Origin: CBDCWT01 sp965223305
Lineage (GTDB): Bacteria; Planctomycetota; Planctomycetia; Pirellulales; Pirellulaceae
Reading direction: 5' to 3'
Length of the DNA stretch: 64,000 nt
NCBI GenBank assembly: GCA_965223305.1
Contig: CBDCWT010000072.1
Span: 22,209 to 86,208, forward strand
The position numbers and the translations under genes were made by a program. Shown piece by piece: positions 59,081 through 64,000 of the stretch (within the stretch, counting starts at the first letter, position 1; each line of letters starts with the position of its first letter). The notes beneath the pieces are model-generated. The model had not been told where the DNA came from and did no database searches. It was given only the letters and a program-made list of their open reading frames with translations.

Positions 59081-60111
59081 ACCACACCGATACGCGGGAA
59101 AACGGCTCGGCAGGAGCCTCGCCCTCCCCAGCGTCTTACACAAACTGTTGCACTGGACGTGATGGGCATTCCGCCGTTGGTTGCCGTCCCCTCCATCCTG
59201 TTCATCATGTTGATCCTGTCTTCTGTTTTTTTTGACAGGATTCACAGGATCAACAGGATGGCCCTTTGCTCTGGCAGGATTTCGCGGAGCCAAATTCAAC
59301 AGGATTGGCAAATCGGCGCTCCACCAAACTCTGACGAGTTCGGCGACGATCCAAATCAGCCGCTGGCGTTAGCCCAAGGTTTCCACCCGTAATTGTAGCA
59401 GGCACACTCCGTGTGCCGTCCGCCAGAAGCAGAGTAAACACGAAACCAATACGCGGGAAAACTGCTCGGCAGGAGCCTCGCCCTCCCCAGCGTCTTACAC
59501 AAACTGTTGCACTGGACGTGATGGGCATTCCGCCGTTGGTTGCCATCCACTCAATCCTGTCGATCATGTTGATCCTGTCTTGTGTTTTTTGACAGGATTT
59601 ACAGGATCAACAGGATGGCTCTTTGCTCTGGCACGACTTCGTGGAGCCAAATTCAACAGGATTGGCAAATCGGCGGTCCGCCAAACTCTGGCGAGTTCGG
59701 CTACGATCCAAATCAGCCGCTGGGCGTTAGCCCAAGGTTTCCACCCGTAACTGTAGCAGGCACACTCCGTGTGCCGTCCGCCAGAAGCAGAGTAAACACG
59801 AAACCGATACGCGGGAAAACGGCTCGGCAGGAGCCTCACCCTCCCGAGCGTCTTACACAAACTGTGGCAGTGGATGTGATGAGCATTCCGCCGTTGGTTG
59901 CCGTCCCCTCCATCCTGTTCATCATGTTGATCCTGTCTTCTGTTTTTTTGACAGGATTTACAGGATCAACAGGATGGCTCTTTGCTCTGGCACGACTTCG
60001 TGGAGCCAAATTCAACAGGATTGGCAAATCGGCGGTCCGCCAAACTCTGGCGAGTTCGGCTACGATCCAAATCAGCCGCTGGGCGTTAGCCAACGGCTCC
60101 AAAACCGGCTG

Positions 60112-60630
60112 CTAATCATCGTCGCTCACATCACACCCCCTCAAGGGAGCAAAGAGCCCCCACAACAGATGGAAGAGAGCCCACGCCAGGAAGCCAAGCC
60201 CCGCAATCGCCACGAACGGTCTTGAGAACGGTCTCCGGCGCCCGCAAGACAGGAGAACTTGGACACCGATAGTCGCAAAGATCGGAACATAGAGGAAGTT
60301 AACGGCTCCTTGAGAGCCGTTGATTACATATCCGGCAAGGGAGAACGCTACGAGCGTCGTCAGCGCGAACAAAGCTCGCAAACTGAATCGCATCGGCCGG
60401 GCCGTCGGTGAATCACCGACGTTTGATGCTCGATTCGAAAGGATTTGCCGAGCTGCATCGACGGAGTTGACGTTGACCATCAGTCGGGCACCGCCTTGCG
60501 CGAGAACGATATCGTAGCCGGTATCTTCGGCCGATATGGTCGACTTGATGCCCGCCGCCTCCAAAGTACATCTTGCCGCTTCTGCCACAGGTCGGCTTGA
60601 ATACGTTGCCACGCACACGAGACTGCCCAT
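60112..60630 (-). CDS. DUF2007-type protein with C-terminal membrane segments
   Basis: 172 residues. The start follows GGGAGATT. The N-terminal part, MGSLVCVATYSSRPVAEAARCTLEAAGIKSTISAED with LMVNVNSVDAARQIL, matches the DUF2007 'putative signal transducing' fold. Three membrane segments follow (ALFALTTLVAFSLAGYVI; FLYVPIFATIGVQVLL; FVAIAGLGFLAWALFHLLWGLF). Function unknown. Confidence 0.7.
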   Translation of the reverse strand: MGSLVCVATYSSRPVAEAARCTLEAAGIKSTISAEDTGYDIVLAQGGARLMVNVNSVDAARQILSNRASNVGDSPTARPMRFSLRALFALTTLVAFSLAGYVINGSQGAVNFLYVPIFATIGVQVLLSCGRRRPFSRPFVAIAGLGFLAWALFHLLWGLFAPLRGCDVSDDD

Positions 60631-60741
60631 TTGTCAATCTCCCTGTTTTTCCCGAAACCCCCGACATAACTACCCCGATTCTGGCAACCCGTACTGCGGT
60701 AGGGCTTCGTCCGCGAAACTCGAGCGCGCCAGCTGGTCAAT

Positions 60742-62897
60742 TCAACGAGGCGAAGAGACACTTGACGCGCCTGTCTGAATCCGGGGGAATTCCGCTATTC
60801 TCAGTCGCGTGCATCCATAAGGAACGAGCGTCAGCTCTTCGACTGTTTCGGCTGATCGCACAGGACTTTGGGGCGGGACATCGGCCGAGTTGTTCTTCAT
60901 CGTCCAGGCCGGAATCCGCTTGCCCTTGATCGACATGACTAACGGCGCATCGAACTGCCATGCTTCGTATGCATTCTTGCCATGGTCATAAATCATGTCC
61001 CCGCGATCCGCAAAAGGGTAGCCCGTCAGCGGTCGCTTGCGCACACTCACCGATCGCTGTGGCGCCTCGCGGTCGATCATCAGGCCGTAATTCCAAGCTG
61101 TGGTTGGGTGTATCTCCCAATCAACTGCCCCCTTGTACTCGATACTCATCGTGTTCGGTTCGTTGTCGAGTGAGACGCGCTGGTATCGTTTTCCAATACG
61201 GAGCGCGAAATAGAGCGGCCCCCGACGAATCGATACAGATCGGTTGTAGCGAGTCTCCGTAGCGACTTTGAGAGGAATCTGTAGAGCAAAGACATCTCCA
61301 TTACTCCATTGCCTTTCTATCTTGGCCATACTCCCGGCCGAGACCGCGCGAGCAACAGCGCCAACCGTGAGCTTCGCACCCGCCGCCCAAGTGGGAACCC
61401 GTACGTAGACTGGGAAAGTGACGGGTTTGGGTGTTGAAATCTGAAACTGCAGTTCACCGTCGAACGGATATTCAGTCTCTTCTCGGATGGATACCTCGGT
61501 ACCATCGGCGACCTTCGCCGTGACGCGGCAGGGAGCGTGGGCGATGGCGGCTAATCCGCCGTCGGGTGTGGCCATCCATAGGTGTTGCACTAGTCGCGGC
61601 CAGGCCTGATGCATCCCCGCGAGGCAGCACGGATAGTTGGGCATCAAGCCGTAGATGTTTGCCGACGCTCTGTTTGACGTCCAGTTGCGCTCGTCAATCG
61701 AAACGAGCACTTGATTGCTCTGCTGGTCATACTGGTGCGCCCAGAAGTCAGGCGTGATGGTGGCCGGCAGGCAGTTGTAAGCCAACATCTCGAGCCGATC
61801 TGCGAGGACAGGGTCTCCGAACACTTCGATCGACTTCTCCAGCGAATACATGTACAGAGCGATCGCGCAGAGCTCGGTACCCTGAACAGGACTCTTCCCC
61901 GCAAGGTGCTCGTCGCCCGAGAATCGCCCGCCCAGCTGTCCGTGAAATCGGTCGAGATTGCGCAGCGCAGCGTAGAAGGCGTCGCGGTAGAAAGTGTCGC
62001 CCGTCCTCAGATACCAGAGGCTCGGATACTTGATAGCTCGAGCATTGTTGTAGACTTGAGCCGTATGCCCAGCCCAGCGAAAGTCGGCAGGTGTTTTCCG
62101 GTGATCTCTCCAAGGAAAATGAGTGAAAAACAGACTCCAGTTGAAACTCTTGGTGCGCAGTTTCTCCAAGAGCTCAAGTAACATCGGGTCTTTGGTGCGG
62201 TTGTAAAGCCAGATCGCCGAGACAATATGCTCGCCGATTCTCACACCCCAGTGCTCCTGTTGAGGAAAGCTCTCGTACGTCTCGTGCAGATAGCGGAAGT
62301 AGTTTGTCATCAGCGGGATGATGCGTTTGTCCTGCGAAACGTCGTAGTACTCGATCAGAATCAGCAGCACGAGACTGTTCATTTCCACCAGGTGGTGGCG
62401 GTTCCAGCCCGGGAACTCGCGATCTTGCCCGAACCACCCATCTGGCCTGCCGCTGTCGAGGATCCAATTCAGGTAGACGTCGGACCGCTGTTTCAGCTCT
62501 TGGTCATCGAGCACGTGAGCCAACGGCATCAGTCCCGCCAAGTACTTGACCATGAACTTCCCAGCGCGGCTCCAGGCGACTCCACGGAGCTGATCACGAG
62601 TCTCCTCGCTGTCGCCTCCTTTCCACACCGAGTTGGTAAGCCAGAACTGGTCCAAATGGCCCGTCAAACCGCGTTTCTGAGTCAGTAGCTGGTCGCGCAG
62701 CCAACCCTCTGGCCGGATCGATCCCAGCGGAAGTCGTCGATAAGCTCCAGGTTTCAGCGGCGGCTCGTTGGCCGGGTACAAAGCGATCCTGACCCGGCGC
62801 CGGCGTCGTTGTTCTCACCGGCGGATGTACCTGAGGCAATAAAGTGGCAAATGCCAACGAACAGGGTGGCACGAACGACAACTCCTAGTCTTGTCAT
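60742..62897 (-). pseudogene. GH127-type beta-L-arabinofuranosidase, frameshift after the signal peptide
   Basis: The catalytic body (continuous from about 62800 to 60742) has the family start NEPPLKPGAYRRLPLGSIRPEGWL, the catalytic Glu in PVQGTELCAIALYMYSLE, the Cys pair in MPNYPCCLAGMHQAWPRL, and beta-sandwich domains (PVYVRVPTWAAGAKLTV). An exported signal peptide (RLGVVVRATLFVGICHFIASGTSA) starts at ATG 62897 after no clear Shine-Dalgarno, but its frame ends in SRRstop. The body resumes one frame over near 62795-62810. A TTG at 62781 could start an unexported protein. Either the gene is damaged or the sequence has a one-base error. Confidence 0.75.
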
Positions 62898-63225
62898 GTC
62901 AATTCACCACCTTGGTAAACGCCCGAGCCCAGAACATCAGGGTTTCTCTGCCGAGTACACTTCTAAGTAATGGGGAAAACCAGGGGCAGAAGAATCGAGT
63001 GGCTTCAGCCTCTCTCCAACGACTCGATCGTTGTTTGCCTTAGCGGTTCGTTGGTCCATTCTATGCTACTTCGCTCGCGCCAGCTGCGGTAAAAAGGCGA
63101 TCTGTTGAATCCACGTTTCAGCAAGCAGGCTGCGGAGCGCTGGAGAAAGCGATGACGCAGTCGAACCTTCCACGCCCCGCGGCAACGACACCGGTCAAAA
63201 AAATACCCATTCCTGGATTCGCCTA

Positions 63226-63254
63226 TTGACTTATGGGACACGACGTCCCACAAT
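63226..63254 (+). promoter_or_regulatory. Promoter of the blaI-type repressor gene
   Basis: TTGACT (63226-63231), 17-bp spacer, CACAAT (63249-63254). The spacer and the -10 are covered by the two palindromic operators, consistent with autorepression. Confidence 0.6.
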
Positions 63255-63273
63255 GATGGGACACTATGTCCCA
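63234..63273 (+). promoter_or_regulatory. Two palindromic operators for the BlaI-type repressor
   Basis: TGGGACACGACGTCCCA (63234-63250) and TGGGACACTATGTCCCA (63257-63273) share the half-site TGGGAC/GTCCCA with 17-bp length, spaced 23 bases start to start. They lie between the -35 and the gene start at 63296. Confidence 0.75.
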
Positions 63274-63295
63274 TATCTGCAAGAAGAGACTTCGG

Positions 63296-63712
63296 ATGGC
63301 CAGAAACCCCCAGGACGTAACCCAGGCAGAGCAGGCAGTGCTGCAGGTTCTTTGGGACCGCGGGCCTTCAACAATCCGCGATGTCACCGCGATCGTCTAT
63401 CCGGACGACCCGGAAACCCAGTATTCCACTGTCAAGCGGCTGCTCGCGCGCTTGGTGTCCAAGAAATTCGTCGTCAGCGATAAGCAGAGCTTCGCGCATG
63501 TTTTCACAGCTGTGGTTGATCGCGAAGAGCTTGTCGGCCGCCGGCTTGAATCATTAGCCGACTCACTTTGCGGGGGGTCGCTATCACCTTTGGTTTCTTC
63601 ACTCGCTAAGTCCGAACGGTTGTCTCAGGAGCAGTACGACACGCTTGTTGATCTAATCGATGAGCTGAAGCAGGCTGCTCCAAAGAAAACGAAACGAAAG
63701 AAGCGTCGTTGA
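63296..63712 (+). CDS. BlaI/MecI/CopY-family transcriptional repressor
   Basis: 138 residues. The N-terminal winged helix (VTQAEQAVLQVLWDRGPSTIRDVTAIVY...TQYSTVKRLLARLVSKKFV) and C-terminal dimerisation helix (LSQEQYDTLVDLIDELKQ) match the family. ATG 63296 has AAGAAGAG upstream; an in-frame start at 63266 would place the N-terminus in the operator. The Lys/Arg tail (KKTKRKKRR) is extra. It represses itself and the following M56 gene, presumably, and is cleaved on signalling by the M56 protein. Confidence 0.92.
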   Translation: MARNPQDVTQAEQAVLQVLWDRGPSTIRDVTAIVYPDDPETQYSTVKRLLARLVSKKFVVSDKQSFAHVFTAVVDREELVGRRLESLADSLCGGSLSPLVSSLAKSERLSQEQYDTLVDLIDELKQAAPKKTKRKKRR

Positions 63713-63783
63713 ACTGAGATCGTCGCCTTCGTCCAAGCACGAACTTCATTTGCCACGCCAAAACGATGTTGTGAGAACAAGTC

Positions 63784-64000
63784 ATGTCGAATCTAATCGA
63801 AGTGATCGTCAGCAATCTTGCGGTGGCTACTGTTCTGGCAGTTGTGGTCTATGTAGTCAGCCGGGTGCTTCGTCGTCCGGCCCTGACACATTGCCTGTGG
63901 GTGATTGTCCTGCTAAAGCTAATCACACCCGGTACGATTCCGCTGAGGGTGACCCTGCCATGGACTGACGTACCTTTCGCGGCGCCTGCAGCCCAACTGG
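63784..64000 (+). CDS. M56 (BlaR1-like) sensor peptidase, 5' part
   Basis: The open frame from ATG 63784 continues past the window. The first 72 residues give a membrane helix (NLIEVIVSNLAVATVLAVVVYVVSRVL), then RRPALTHCLWVIVLLKLITPGTIPLRV, the standard start of M56 peptidases next to blaI. The HExxH zinc site must be downstream. It is 71 bp after the repressor, hence one operon. Confidence 0.85.
   Translation, partial: MSNLIEVIVSNLAVATVLAVVVYVVSRVLRRPALTHCLWVIVLLKLITPGTIPLRVTLPWTDVPFAAPAAQL

Larger units (their letters stand above)
56680..60100. repeat. 358-bp tandem array, four units, first interrupted by a transposable element
   Basis: Units begin CGGCTCGGCAGGAGCCTCGC (or a variant) at 56680, 59103, 59462 and 59820. 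The first unit is 357 bp once the serine-recombinase element (57015-59080) is removed. Each unit contains a palindrome built from CAGGATTTACAGGATCAACA, the GCCGAACTCGCCAG-type module, TGGGCGTTAGCCCA and CACACTCCGTGTGCCGTCCG. Confidence 0.85.

Overview
The window looks like a chromosome fragment from a planctomycete, probably Pirellulales-like. The signs are a giant secreted protein with an LEPR-XLL leader motif, FG-GAP repeats and dockerin; two DUF1080 proteins; a sulfatase; a GH127-type enzyme; an M50/HlyD export module; a BlaI/M56 pair; and many planctomycete-type dispersed repeats. The placement rests on gene content only.

Layout. 1-8.9 kb is housekeeping: the 3' part of ftsK, then a cimA-valS-ankyrin-aldo/keto reductase run of same-strand genes. 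In front of cimA is what reads as a complete ribosome-mediated attenuator: a promoter, a 21-codon leader peptide dense in Val/Ile codons, a mutually exclusive antiterminator, and an intrinsic terminator. It would tie citramalate synthase (Ile supply) and valyl-tRNA synthetase to Val/Ile-tRNA charging. 9-12.4 kb holds a tandem repeat and two paralogous exported amidohydrolases, the second with three frameshifts.

12.4-30 kb is a decaying mobile-element zone. It has an IS3-type element with a -1 slippery heptamer, two degenerate transposase genes (one ISKra4-like), an IS1380-type element, an IS701-type element with CTAG target duplication, and a group II intron. The intron's reverse transcriptase gene is split by a serine-recombinase element. 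A second, undeleted copy of that element lies at 57.0-59.1 kb inside a tandem-repeat unit.

30-41 kb encodes a glycoside-hydrolase-like protein, an SGNH hydrolase, and a divergent cluster (TolC, GAF-HlyD, HlyD, M50 protease fused to HlyD-like domains). The cluster looks like an envelope-spanning peptide-processing/export machine without an ABC or RND pump. 41-56.6 kb carries repeats, DUF1080, a ParDE-type toxin-antitoxin pair, the giant LEPR-XLL/dockerin protein, a Tat-exported pyruvyl-transferase-like protein, a 182-bp MITE with IS1380-like ends, a GH36-like protein, an ankyrin protein and a sulfatase. 56.7-64 kb has a four-unit tandem repeat, a DUF2007-type membrane protein, a frameshifted GH127 gene, and a BlaI repressor with two palindromic operators upstream of an M56 (BlaR1-like) gene cut by the window edge. 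No tRNA, rRNA or CRISPR array was recognised.
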